Assembly (NCBI GenBank): GCA_041395625.1
Contig: JAWLAE010000002.1
Location: forward strand, 186,001-250,000
Reading direction: 5' to 3'
Length of the DNA stretch: 64,000 bases
Origin: CADEED01 sp041395625
Lineage (GTDB): Bacteria; Pseudomonadota; Gammaproteobacteria; Steroidobacterales; Steroidobacteraceae
The notes under the pieces are model-generated. The model did no database searches and was not told where the DNA came from. It was given only the letters and a program-made list of their open reading frames with translations. Of the stretch, positions 42,045 through 50,825 are shown in pieces (the stretch's first letter is position 1; every line of letters begins with the position of its first letter). The position numbers and the translations under genes are program-made.

Positions 42045-44038
42045 TGACTCCCCGCGACAATCCCTATCCGCTGCTGCTGAGTCCGCTCGCGATCGGTCCG
42101 CTGCAGCTCAAGAACCGCGCGCTGATGTCCGCGCACGGTATGGGTCTGGGCGACGGCGTCGTCGGCGTGAGCGATCGCTATCGCGCTTATCTGGTCACGC
42201 GCGCAGCGGGTGGCGCCGCGATGGTCGGCATCGAATCCTCACCCGTCCATGCGACGACGGTCAGTCGCAGTCTGGTTGTGAGGCTCGACCGGGATGTCGT
42301 GATCCCGAGTCTGGCCAGGCTCGCCGATGACGTGCACGCAACCGGCGCGCTGCTCGCCATCACGCTTTGGCATGGCGGGCACAAGGATACGCCCTTGCGC
42401 ATGCCGTATACCGTCGCGCCCTCACCGATCCCGAACATGATGGGCGAGGTGCCGCGCCAACTGACTCGTCGTGAGATCGCCGACATCGTGCGCGGTTATG
42501 GTTCGGCTGCCAAACGCTGTCGCACGGCCGGCCTCGATTGTCTGGAGGTGCAGACTTCGACTGACTACCTGCTCGGCTCGTTCCTCTCGCCGGCGCTCAA
42601 CCATCGGGGCGATGCCTATGGTGGCTCGCTGGAGAATCGCACGCGCATCGTCGTGGAAGTTCTGAGCGCGGTGCGTGACGCGGCTGGGCCTGCCATCGCA
42701 GTTGGCGTACGGACTTCGGTACGACATGCGATCCCCAACGCGTCGGTCGACTACACGATCGAAGAGTCGCTCGCCGCGATGTCGCTGTTGGCTGAGCGCG
42801 GGCTGGTTGACTACGTGAGTCTGACGGCGGGCTCCGCATGGGCCGAGGGTGCGTCCATCCCGACTGTCGACTACCCACGCATGCCCTTGGCCGACGATGC
42901 AGCGCGCTTCAAACGTGCACTACCGGTGCCCGTGTTCGTCACGGGACGAATCCGCACTGGCGCCGAGGCCGAATCAATCCTGGCCCACGGTCAGGCCGAT
43001 GCGCTCGCCATGGCGCGTACCTGGATCGCCGAACCCGATTGGCTCAACAAGATCGCGGCCGGTCGTGAGGCGCAGATGCGGCCGTGCTTTTCCTGCAATC
43101 AAGGCTGTGTCGGGCACGTGTTCCGCGGCATTCCCGGTACCTGCGTAATCAATCCGCGAGCCGGTCAGGAGCATTCGATCTCTGCTCCCGTGCGGATCGC
43201 GGGCGGCCAAGACGCGTCGAGTGTCGCGGTCATCGGTGCCGGCCCGGCCGGACTGGAGGTCGCACGGCTCGCTGCCGAACACGGATTTGCGGTGACCATT
43301 CATGAAGCGAGCCACGAAATTGGCGGGCAATGGCGCCTGGCGGCGGCCGTCGACGAACGTGCCGAACTCGGTCTGGCAATCGAGTGGTGGCAAGCGGAAC
43401 TCACTCGCTTGGGCGTGACTATTCGGCTGGGTGAGTCGATCGAACTGGGCCAGCCGCCGGCGGCGACACACGTAATCTGGGCGATCGGCAGTGCGTCGGC
43501 GCAGACGGCTGTCTGGCGTCTGCGTCCCTGGTTGCGTGACGGCATCCCCGGCAGCGCGGATTGCGTACCAGCACGCGCGGTCTTGAGCGGCGAGGTGTGC
43601 GCCCAGGGCCATGTCGCCGTGGTCGACGAAGAAGGTGGCTGGCCGTCGCTGACACTCGTGGCCAAGTTGTTAGCGACGCCGACGGTCTCCCGTATCACCG
43701 TCTGCAGTCCGGAGCGCGTCTGGGGCAGCAGCGCAACGGCAACCACGTTCGAATCGAGCGTGCTCCAATCGCTCCTGGCCAAGGGCCGAGATAGGCTTAA
43801 TGTTTCTTCTTTAAAAGTAGTACACAATATTGATATTATTAATAATAAGTATGTCATAAACAATGATACTTCAAGTCCTTTCGAGCTGGTGATCCTCGCC
43901 ACGGGCACCGCAGCTCGCGCGGTTCCGGAGGATGGGCTGGCGGTCGGTGACTGCGTCGCGCCGCGCGGGCTCTGGGCCGCCACGAGCGATGCACTGCGCG
44001 TGGTCTCACAGCTGGCCGCGTTACCGGTTGCAAAGTGA
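42044..44038 (+). CDS. Old Yellow Enzyme/2,4-dienoyl-CoA reductase-like oxidoreductase (second copy)
   Basis: 664 residues. TIM barrel (LLLSPLAIGPLQLKNRALM start, LEVQTSTDYLLGSFLSPALN), cysteine cluster CFSCNQGC with a further Cys 12 residues on (C-x2-C-x3-C spacing), then an FAD/NAD(P) domain with VIGAGPAGLEVARLAAEHG. A paralogue of the gene at 21577 with only moderate similarity. Codons for about residues 583-612 are strikingly AT-rich. Coupled to the upstream membrane protein and downstream selO (GTGA overlap). It likely reduces an activated double bond or demethylates an amine. Confidence 0.88.
   Translation: MTPRDNPYPLLLSPLAIGPLQLKNRALMSAHGMGLGDGVVGVSDRYRAYLVTRAAGGAAMVGIESSPVHATTVSRSLVVRLDRDVVIPSLARLADDVHATGALLAITLWHGGHKDTPLRMPYTVAPSPIPNMMGEVPRQLTRREIADIVRGYGSAAKRCRTAGLDCLEVQTSTDYLLGSFLSPALNHRGDAYGGSLENRTRIVVEVLSAVRDAAGPAIAVGVRTSVRHAIPNASVDYTIEESLAAMSLLAERGLVDYVSLTAGSAWAEGASIPTVDYPRMPLADDAARFKRALPVPVFVTGRIRTGAEAESILAHGQADALAMARTWIAEPDWLNKIAAGREAQMRPCFSCNQGCVGHVFRGIPGTCVINPRAGQEHSISAPVRIAGGQDASSVAVIGAGPAGLEVARLAAEHGFAVTIHEASHEIGGQWRLAAAVDERAELGLAIEWWQAELTRLGVTIRLGESIELGQPPAATHVIWAIGSASAQTAVWRLRPWLRDGIPGSADCVPARAVLSGEVCAQGHVAVVDEEGGWPSLTLVAKLLATPTVSRITVCSPERVWGSSATATTFESSVLQSLLAKGRDRLNVSSLKVVHNIDIINNKYVINNDTSSPFELVILATGTAARAVPEDGLAVGDCVAPRGLWAATSDALRVVSQLAALPVAK
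43791..43880 (+). other. AT-rich island inside the second Old Yellow Enzyme gene
   Basis: I count 11 G or C among the 60 bases 43801-43860 (18%). It remains in frame and encodes an Asn/Ile-rich stretch using codons rare elsewhere in the window (tta, ata, aaa, aat, gta, att). Transitions to normal composition occur within about ten bases on both sides. It may hold an internal promoter for selO, 160-240 bases downstream. Confidence 0.8.
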
Positions 44039-45540
44039 CGGCTGCGCCAAATCCGATCGACTCGCAGATCTATCGCGAATTGCCGGACGGTTTCTACACC
44101 GAAGTTGTCCCCTCCCCCAACCGTGCCCCGGCGCTGCTCGAACTCAATGTGAGGCTGCTCGCCGACTACGGTGTCGATGAATCCTGGTTTCGTACGCCGG
44201 CAGCCGCGGCCATTCTCACTGGCCATCGGATCAACGTGAGCAACCCGCCGGTCGCGCTCGCTTACGCGGGACATCAGTTCGGGCATTGGGTGCCCCTGCT
44301 GGGCGATGGACGCGCCTCAATGCTCGGCCAGCTGCGCACTTACGACGGAGGCCGCATCGATGTGCAGTTGAAAGGTTCCGGTCGTACGCGTTACTCGCGC
44401 GGCGGCGACGGACGCGCGACGCTCGGCTCGGTGTTGCGGGAGTATCTGGTTAGTGAGGCCATGGCGGGGCTAAGCATTCCCACCACACGTTCGCTTGCAG
44501 TGCTGGCGACTGGCGATCCGGTAACCCGCGACCGCATCCACCCCGGCGCCGTGCTCGCGCGGACGGCACGCAGTCACGTGCGAGTCGGCACCTTCCAGCA
44601 TGCGGCCGTGAATCACGGTCCCGACGCAGTGCGAGCGCTGGCCGACCACGTTATCGCGCATCATTTCGAGAACCTGCAATCCGAGCCTGACCAGTATGCC
44701 CGCCTACTCGAGAGTGTGATCACGCGCCAGGCGCGCATGATCGCAAGTTGGATGCTGGTCGGATTCATCCACGGCGTCATGAATACTGACAACATGTCGA
44801 TCGTGGGCGAGACGATCGATTACGGACCATGCGCCTTCATGGACGAGTTCCACCCGGCCAAGGTGTTCAGCTCGATCGACCGCCGGGGCCGCTACGCTTG
44901 GCAGCAGCAACCTGCGATTGCGCACTGGAATCTGACTCGCTTGGCCGAGGCACTCTTGCCGCTGCTCGCCCCCGCCTCCGAACAGGCCGTCACCATAGCC
45001 GAGCAACGACTGGCAGCGTTCGCGCCGCAGTTCGACGCAGCGTTCCATGAGGGTCTCGGTGCCAAGCTCGGCTTTGCGGCCCGGTCGGACGCCAGCGACG
45101 CTTTCGGCGATACCACGCTACAGCTACTCTCTGAGCAGAGTCTGGATTTCACACTGTTCTTCGACCGCCTTACGCGCGTCGCCGCGGATGACAATCCTGA
45201 GCAATTTCTGACACAGCAAGCTTCGGTTGATGCCGGTGATGCCGCCGGCGAATCGCGGCGCCGTCAGGGGCTGCACGAATGGCTCGCGCATTGGCGCACA
45301 CTACGCACGGGCGCTGCGCTGGACGTCGGGCGCATGCGACGTGCCAATCCGGTATTCATCGCGCGCAATCATCGGGTTGAGCAGGCAATCGCCGCAGCGG
45401 AACTCAAGGGAGACTTGCAGCCATTTCGGCGCCTGGCCGACGCGCTGCGCGATCCATACGAGATCGCAGCGGCGACCCAGGATCTACTACTGCCGCCCCG
45501 CCCCGAAGAGCGCGTTCGCGAGACCTTTTGCGGCACCTGA
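44035..45540 (+). CDS. selO: SelO/YdiU protein adenylyltransferase (pseudokinase)
   Basis: 501 residues from a GTG overlapping the previous stop. AYAGHQFGHWVPLLGDGRA, VQLKGSGRTRYSRGGDGRA, and GFIHGVMNTDNMSIVGETID are the SelO active-site blocks; in the family Lys, Asp and Asn residues hold ATP upside-down and transfer AMP to Ser, Thr or Tyr of redox and metabolic enzymes. The C-terminal ETFCGT keeps the redox Cys found in place of selenocysteine. It links the operon to oxidative stress control. Slightly longer than the E. coli protein. Confidence 0.93.
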   Translation: MTAAPNPIDSQIYRELPDGFYTEVVPSPNRAPALLELNVRLLADYGVDESWFRTPAAAAILTGHRINVSNPPVALAYAGHQFGHWVPLLGDGRASMLGQLRTYDGGRIDVQLKGSGRTRYSRGGDGRATLGSVLREYLVSEAMAGLSIPTTRSLAVLATGDPVTRDRIHPGAVLARTARSHVRVGTFQHAAVNHGPDAVRALADHVIAHHFENLQSEPDQYARLLESVITRQARMIASWMLVGFIHGVMNTDNMSIVGETIDYGPCAFMDEFHPAKVFSSIDRRGRYAWQQQPAIAHWNLTRLAEALLPLLAPASEQAVTIAEQRLAAFAPQFDAAFHEGLGAKLGFAARSDASDAFGDTTLQLLSEQSLDFTLFFDRLTRVAADDNPEQFLTQQASVDAGDAAGESRRRQGLHEWLAHWRTLRTGAALDVGRMRRANPVFIARNHRVEQAIAAAELKGDLQPFRRLADALRDPYEIAAATQDLLLPPRPEERVRETFCGT

Positions 45541-45544
45541 GTAT

Positions 45545-45563
45545 GGTTGCCGGAGCGGCAACC
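45545..45563. terminator. Hairpin between convergent selO and VOC genes
   Basis: GGTTGCCG pairs with CGGCAACC (8 base pairs) around GAG, five bases after the selO stop. It is followed by TTGG only, so no real T tract. It likely ends both convergent transcripts. Confidence 0.55.
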
Positions 45564-45567
45564 TTGG

Positions 45568-46626
45568 TCAGGCTGCCACGGCCATGGTGTCGGCCGCGTC
45601 GATCAGCATCCAGGGCGTGCCATCGGGCGCGGTGAGAGTCACTGCCCGCTCACCAAACTCGTTGCGCAGGACGTCGCTCACTTGTGTGGCGCCCGCCCGG
45701 AGCACGACTTCGCGCACCTGCTCGATGTTCTTCACCCGCCAGCAATAGAGGCAAAGCCCGAGTGCGCCGGGGCGCGATGCGTGGCGCTGATCCGGCATCT
45801 CGACGCTGTCGCGAAAATTGAAAAAAATCACCCGACCGGAGCGCTTGCCTAGCCCTTCGCCGCCGCGCGGATCATCGAAGCGATGCATGTGAAAACCTTC
45901 GCCGTCGGCAAGCTGAAAAATGTCCTTGCCGGACGACCCGATCTCGCCATGCGGTAGATCGAAATCACCCGATTTCACCAGGCCGAGCACCTGGTCGTAG
46001 AAGTCGAAAGCGTCCGCCGGCACGCCACGCGTGACAACGCAGCAATGGGTGAACTGACTACCCTGGAGCATCGAACCTGGATTGACCTTGCCGTACAGCG
46101 GACTGGGGAAATCCACTCGTTCGAACAGGACCTGACGATAATGTGGCTGCAGGATGGCCATTTCCATTGCGACGCTCAGGATGCGACGAAATGGCTCACG
46201 CGCCGTACCGGGCGCGGGCACGACATCGGGGTGGAATATCCCGATCGGATCGCCGCGATCGCGGCGATACTTGGCGTGCGCCACGATTCGACCCAGCTGC
46301 GTGACCTCGGCCGCAGTCCAGCGACTGCCTACGGTCTTGAATGGCGCAAGACCAAGGCCGGGGCCGGTCGGTTGCTCCCATTGAATCAGCCGGATCAGCC
46401 CGTGGTCCGCAACTTGGTGCCACAGACGCACCATACGCGCGTCGCTGTCGACCCCGTAGAGCTGCTTGGCGGCAACCGCGTCGAGGGCACCGATGTCGCC
46501 GACCCGATAGCCGAACAACTCCCAGTAGCCGATCGCCGCGATGAGATCCGGCACGCCGATGCAGGCGTCGAACGCGCCGCCAACTGCATGCGTGTGCGTC
46601 ACGCCGCCTCGTAGGTCAATCGACAC
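45568..46626 (-). CDS. Two-module VOC superfamily protein
   Basis: 352 residues, two VOC domains: the first starts near AFDACIGVPDLIAAIGYWELFGY, the second near FTHCCVVTRGVPADAFDFYDQVLGL. Sequence ends TAPDGTPWMLIDA. Possible ligands include scattered His and Glu, not an obvious 2-His-1-Glu set. Similar proteins accompany MFS and SDR genes in degradation clusters. It is the last gene of the MarR-headed minus-strand set, 57 bases after the reductase. Confidence 0.75.
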   Translation of the reverse strand: MSIDLRGGVTHTHAVGGAFDACIGVPDLIAAIGYWELFGYRVGDIGALDAVAAKQLYGVDSDARMVRLWHQVADHGLIRLIQWEQPTGPGLGLAPFKTVGSRWTAAEVTQLGRIVAHAKYRRDRGDPIGIFHPDVVPAPGTAREPFRRILSVAMEMAILQPHYRQVLFERVDFPSPLYGKVNPGSMLQGSQFTHCCVVTRGVPADAFDFYDQVLGLVKSGDFDLPHGEIGSSGKDIFQLADGEGFHMHRFDDPRGGEGLGKRSGRVIFFNFRDSVEMPDQRHASRPGALGLCLYCWRVKNIEQVREVVLRAGATQVSDVLRNEFGERAVTLTAPDGTPWMLIDAADTMAVAA

Positions 46627-46683
46627 AGTCGCTCACAGTGCTATCCGTCTGGCGCAGAATCCTGCGAGATTGACAGGCTGCTG

Positions 46684-47781
46684 TCAACTCGCGGATTGTA
46701 CCCAGCGGTTGTTGCTGCGGTACGATTCGGCGTCCGGGTCGATCCGGACGATCTGCTTGCCGCGGTTACTGCCGTCGTACAACCGGATGAGCGCCTCGGG
46801 CATGCGCTCGAGTCCGTCCAGCACGTCCTCGGTCCAGGTCAGCTCACCCTGAGCGATCATCCTGGCCAGCGCCGCTTCGGCGCGTGGGAAGTCCTTTTCC
46901 ATGAGGTAGATGAAAAACGCTTGCAGCGTCGCATACCGTTTGTGGATGTACTGGTAGTTGGTCAGGGCATAAGGCTGCTCGGCGTTACCGATGTACTCGG
47001 AGATGCGTCCGCACAATGAGATGCGAGCGTGCTTGTTCATATGCTTCAGCGCAGTATCGAGCGTCTTGCCACCGACGTTGTCGAAGAACACATCGAAGCC
47101 ATTGGGCAGGAGCTCCCGCAACCGCTGCTCGAGATTGTCAGTGCGGTAGTTGATCGCTGCGTCGTAGCCCAGCCGTTCCACCAGCAGCTGACACTTCTCG
47201 GCGCTACCAGCGATTCCGATGACCTGCGCGGCACCAAGACTGCGGGCGATCTGGCCGACGCTCGAGCCGACACCGCCCGCGGCCCCCGACACCAGCACCA
47301 CATCGCCAGGCTGCATCCGACCGATATCGACGAGCCCGAGATACGACGTGAAACCCGTGATCCCCAGTACGCCGATCCCCGTCGACAGCGGCGCGATACG
47401 CTGTCGAATCTTGTACATCATGTAGTAAGGGCTGCCGTCAGAGATCGAGTAGCTCTGCCAACCGAGTTTGCCCTGCACGATATCGCCAGGTGAGTAGCCC
47501 GGGTTGCTCGATTCGACCACGATACCAACGCCGCGTCCGCGCATCACCTCGCCGATCGCCAGCGGCTTTTCGAACCCCGCGCCGTCCAGCATGTAATCTC
47601 GCATCACGGGCGCAACTGACAGATACAACGTGCGAACCAGGATCTGGCCATCGGCCAGCGTCGGAATCGGACGCGTCACCAGTGCAAAATCCGATTTGCG
47701 CACTTCGCGACCCACTGGCCTGGCAGCGAGCGTCCACTGCTGGTTCTCGGTGGGCCGCGCCGGGCCCGTGTCCACCATCAT
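46684..47781 (-). CDS. NADP-dependent medium-chain reductase (CurA/prostaglandin reductase type)
   Basis: 365 residues, zinc-independent MDR family. VLVSGAAGGVGSSVGQIARSLG is the cofactor loop, and RGRGVGIVVESSNPGYSPGD and FDVFFDNVGGKTLDTAL are leukotriene-B4-dehydrogenase/CurA marks. These enzymes reduce the double bond of enones. Its start overlaps the VOC gene stop by four bases. Likely reduces an unsaturated carbonyl in the pathway controlled by the MarR regulator. Confidence 0.88.
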   Translation of the reverse strand: MMVDTGPARPTENQQWTLAARPVGREVRKSDFALVTRPIPTLADGQILVRTLYLSVAPVMRDYMLDGAGFEKPLAIGEVMRGRGVGIVVESSNPGYSPGDIVQGKLGWQSYSISDGSPYYMMYKIRQRIAPLSTGIGVLGITGFTSYLGLVDIGRMQPGDVVLVSGAAGGVGSSVGQIARSLGAAQVIGIAGSAEKCQLLVERLGYDAAINYRTDNLEQRLRELLPNGFDVFFDNVGGKTLDTALKHMNKHARISLCGRISEYIGNAEQPYALTNYQYIHKRYATLQAFFIYLMEKDFPRAEAALARMIAQGELTWTEDVLDGLERMPEALIRLYDGSNRGKQIVRIDPDAESYRSNNRWVQSAS

Positions 47782-48251
47782 CGCAATGGGCCGCGCTGTG
47801 TCAGGTTGACGACCATGCCGTCCGGATCGCGCACCATCATTTCATGAATCTCTGGACGGTCTGGCACGACGATACGTATCGGCGCTGTCACGACGCATAC
47901 CCCGGCGGCGACCATCTTCTCGTGCAATGACCGCATGTTATCGGTAGGGATGACGAGGATGGCCTCGCCCGTCTTCAGCCGCGTATCCCAGCGCGTGGCT
48001 TCCAGCGGCGGCTTGGCGCCGTTGATTTCCATCAAGCCCACCATGCCGAGCTCGGAGCCGGCCACTGACAGCACCACCATCCGCAGCCCCGTGCAATCGA
48101 CTGCCGTGACGCCGGAGGCGCCCGGATTGCCAATGTCGCCCTGGAAAAAAACATCCATCCCCAGCAAATCGCGATAGAAGGAGAGCGATCTCTCGAGGTT
48201 GGCCACCACCACAGTGGTCCGCTTGACCGGGGCCGTCTGATTCTCGGGCAT
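47778..48251 (-). CDS. Single-module VOC/glyoxalase-like protein
   Basis: 157 residues. VKRTTVVVANLERSLSFYRDLLGM is a textbook VOC start, and IHEMMVRDPDGMVVNL the end with a candidate metal-binding His/Glu. It resembles fosfomycin-resistance or methylmalonyl-CoA epimerase-like members but has no diagnostic motif. Between the DUF1330-like and reductase genes in one operon. Confidence 0.8.
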   Translation of the reverse strand: MPENQTAPVKRTTVVVANLERSLSFYRDLLGMDVFFQGDIGNPGASGVTAVDCTGLRMVVLSVAGSELGMVGLMEINGAKPPLEATRWDTRLKTGEAILVIPTDNMRSLHEKMVAAGVCVVTAPIRIVVPDRPEIHEMMVRDPDGMVVNLTQRGPLR

Positions 48252-48274
48252 CGTGTACTCCAGGGTGTAACAGA

Positions 48275-48880
48275 TCAGGGACGCGGCGCTCGATTCACCG
48301 CGTAAGCTTGCACGCTCGTGTTGTTAGTCATCAGTCTCGGCTGCAGCTCGGCCCAGACAGCTTGTAACGCGCCGAGATCAGGAAACGACAGCAGTCCGAT
48401 CTCGTGCCCGTGAAGATCCCCTTCCAGTGCTTCGAAACCGCCGACCGCCAACGGCGCCAATACGCGGGCAGCGGACGCGACGTTGGTGGCGGACTCGAGC
48501 AGCGCCGGCAGATCGTCCGCGCCCTTGACCGCCAACAACAGCACCGCCTGATGTTCGTCGGGTGCGCGACGGCCCGGCAAGCGACACGCATCCACCTTCA
48601 CGGCTCCCGCGCGCAGCTTGGCGGCCGCCCGATACTCCGGGCTCGTCCAGAACTCGCCCACCGCCGCGTAGTCCGGAAAGACACCCAGCATCACCGATCG
48701 GTCGCCCCAATCGCCGGCCAGTCGTTCGACGCCGCGAGCGGGGCCGCCGATCGCGAGGTACTGACCGGCGAACTTCTGATAGATTGGGGGTAGCGCTGCC
48801 GAGTAAGCGGCCATCTTGGCAGGCACCATGTCGCGCGCAAACGCGAGTGAGTAGCCCACTGTATCTGAGACTTCGTTCAT
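48275..48880 (-). CDS. Duplicated DUF1330-like alpha-beta barrel protein
   Basis: 201 residues in two similar halves. Residues 8-100 (MVPAKMAAYSAALPPIYQKF, LGVFPDYAAVGEFWTSPEY) match DUF1330; the second half has a comparable ferredoxin-like pattern (GLLSFPDLGALQAVWAEL). A single DUF1330 protein is about 95 residues and dimerises, so this is a covalent dimer. Function unknown. Start 23 bases before the VOC gene's region and overlap of four bases with the marR-like stop show cotranscription. Confidence 0.7.
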   Translation of the reverse strand: MNEVSDTVGYSLAFARDMVPAKMAAYSAALPPIYQKFAGQYLAIGGPARGVERLAGDWGDRSVMLGVFPDYAAVGEFWTSPEYRAAAKLRAGAVKVDACRLPGRRAPDEHQAVLLLAVKGADDLPALLESATNVASAARVLAPLAVGGFEALEGDLHGHEIGLLSFPDLGALQAVWAELQPRLMTNNTSVQAYAVNRAPRP

Positions 48881-49413
48881 TTCTTCGACCCTCCCTTGCT
48901 GCCGCGCGTTGCGCGAGCCACATGCCGCTCAATGCGCGGCTGCGCATCGGCGTGATCAATGCGATCGCGCAGTACGCCCAGCATACGCTCGAACCGCAGC
49001 AGATCGCCCAACGATATGCCGCGCGCACAGTCCAGGCAGAACTGTTGCTGACGCTCGGCCAGCGCGGCGTGCACGCGCGCACCCGCTGGCGTCAAACGTC
49101 CCAGCTTCGCCCGGCTGTGATCCGGGTTGGCGATCATTTCGACCAGCCCTTCGTCCACTAGCAAGTCGGTCGTCCGTTGGACGCTCTGCCTTTTGAGTCC
49201 GAGCCGGCGCGCGATCGCCGCCACTGAAAATGGCGTACGTGCCAGCACCGCCAGCACCTGCCAGCGACTCGCCGACACGCCGTGATTGCTGCCAACCGTG
49301 TCGCCGTAACGCAGGATCGCCGCCTGAAGTTGAAACACCTCGTTCACGATGCGCTGGAATACGTCCGCGGGCTGCCGGCTCGCTGCACTCGCTCTGGCTG
49401 CTATTCTGACCAT
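48877..49413 (-). CDS. MarR-family transcriptional regulator
   Basis: 178 residues from the ATG at 49413. Winged helix: SRWQVLAVLARTPFSVAAIARRLGLKRQSVQRTTDLL is the recognition region, with MIANPDHSRAKLGRLTPAGAR as the wing. MarR proteins bind palindromes as dimers and release DNA when an aromatic or lipophilic ligand binds. It heads a five-gene minus-strand operon and is divergent from the MFS-SDR-SDR operon, so it most likely represses both in response to the pathway's substrate. Confidence 0.9.
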   Translation of the reverse strand: MVRIAARASAASRQPADVFQRIVNEVFQLQAAILRYGDTVGSNHGVSASRWQVLAVLARTPFSVAAIARRLGLKRQSVQRTTDLLVDEGLVEMIANPDHSRAKLGRLTPAGARVHAALAERQQQFCLDCARGISLGDLLRFERMLGVLRDRIDHADAQPRIERHVARATRGSKGGSKK

Positions 49414-49445
49414 CGAGCGTCCTCTACGCCCCAATTGGCAGTAGA

Positions 49446-49460
49446 CTGTCATCACGACAG
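49446..49460. promoter_or_regulatory. Candidate MarR operator
   Basis: CTGTC, five bases, GACAG: a perfect five-base inverted repeat in the 74-base region between the divergent MarR and MFS genes, 28 bases before the MFS start. Position fits an operator controlling both; the arms are short. Confidence 0.35.
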
Positions 49461-49487
49461 AATCCGGTCAAGAAGGCCTGACCCAGC

Positions 49488-50825
49488 ATGATTCAAACGC
49501 CCTACCCGCGCGCTGCGTATGCATGGTATGTGGTCGCATTGCTGATCGTCGGCTACGTCGTAGCATTCATCGATCGCGGGATCCTCGCGTTGCTGATCGA
49601 ACCCATCAAGGCGGATCTAGCACTCACGGACACGCAGATGAGCTGGCTGATGGGCCCCGCATTCGGGGTCTTCTACGTGACGCTCGGCGTGCCAATTGGT
49701 ATCTTGGCTGACCGCTACAGTCGTCGCAACATCATCCTGTCCGGCGTGGTGCTATGGTCGTTAGCCACGGCCGCGTGCGGGTTTGCCGATGGTTTCGCCG
49801 AACTATTCGCGGCGCGGGTCATGGTCGGGATCGGTGAGGCAACGCTCGCACCTGCGGCGTTGTCGATGATTTCCGACTACTTCCCGCGAGACCGTGCGTT
49901 GCGAGCCGTCGGCCTGTTCAATATGGGACAGTCGGTGGGCGCTGGTCTGGCATTCTTGTTAGGTGGGCAAGTGATCCTGTGGATGACCGCGTCGCAACGA
50001 CTGGACTGGCCGCTCGTGAGTCAACTTGCACCCTGGCAGGTCACCTTCGTGCTGGTGGGCTTGCCGGGACTGCTCGTGGCACTGCTGCTGCTAACGGCCC
50101 GCGAGCCGGTGCGCCGCGGCTACCTTGGGGCGACCAAGACTGTCCGGACGGAGCAAGCAACCAGCCTGAGCGCCGCGCTCAGCTTCATGCGCGGCCATTG
50201 GCGGCCCTTCGCGGCACTCATGGCCGGCAATTCCGCAATCACCATCATTGGTTATTCGTTCTTCTGGTTGCCGAGCATGTTCGCGCGCACCTGGAGCATG
50301 GAGCCGGCCACCGCCGGCATCTGGTACGGCACCATCCTGGCCACCACCGGGCCAGCGGGTGTCATCTTCGGTTCACAGTGGTCGAGCCGCTTGTATGCAC
50401 GCGGTGTGAGTGACGCCCCGTTTCGCGTGTTGCTGTTCGTGTTGGGTGGCGCCGTGCCGTTCACGGTCGCCGTCGCGCTGATGCCAACGGCGGGCGCTTC
50501 GATTGCGATGCTGGCGCCGGCGATGTTCGGACTCGCCGCAGGCTCGGCCACCTCGACGGCAGCCGTCATTCATGTCGCACCGGCGCAGTACCGGTCCAAG
50601 ATCTCGGCGATGCACCTTTTGGTGATCAGTGTTGCGGGACTGTTCTTGGGTCCCACGTCGGTCGCCTTGCTGACCGACAAAGTATTTGGTCACCCGACCG
50701 CTCTGCGCTGGTCGATGCTGTGCGTCGCAGCGGTCGTGGGCACGCTCGGCGTCGCTGCGCTCGTGAGCGCGCGTCGGGCCTATGCCAAGCTGGCACACGA
50801 GGCGGATCGCTGGCATGCACCCTGA
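49488..50825 (+). CDS. MFS transporter, spinster/aromatic-acid type
   Basis: 445 residues, twelve transmembrane segments. FIDRGILALLIEPIKADLALTD is the N-terminal spinster-like start (Asp in helix 1), and GVPIGILADRYSRRNIILSG is the loop 2-3 signature. This group carries organic acids and lipophilic compounds. First gene of the plus-strand operon opposite the MarR gene. The next gene starts 11 bases inside its end. Confidence 0.88.
   Translation: MIQTPYPRAAYAWYVVALLIVGYVVAFIDRGILALLIEPIKADLALTDTQMSWLMGPAFGVFYVTLGVPIGILADRYSRRNIILSGVVLWSLATAACGFADGFAELFAARVMVGIGEATLAPAALSMISDYFPRDRALRAVGLFNMGQSVGAGLAFLLGGQVILWMTASQRLDWPLVSQLAPWQVTFVLVGLPGLLVALLLLTAREPVRRGYLGATKTVRTEQATSLSAALSFMRGHWRPFAALMAGNSAITIIGYSFFWLPSMFARTWSMEPATAGIWYGTILATTGPAGVIFGSQWSSRLYARGVSDAPFRVLLFVLGGAVPFTVAVALMPTAGASIAMLAPAMFGLAAGSATSTAAVIHVAPAQYRSKISAMHLLVISVAGLFLGPTSVALLTDKVFGHPTALRWSMLCVAAVVGTLGVAALVSARRAYAKLAHEADRWHAP

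Noticed and set aside
45532..45543. Selenocysteine reading of the TGA near the SelO C terminus
   Set aside because: The redox position is a normal TGC Cys codon two residues before TGA, so TGA is the true stop. The hairpin after it looks like a terminator, not a SECIS element.
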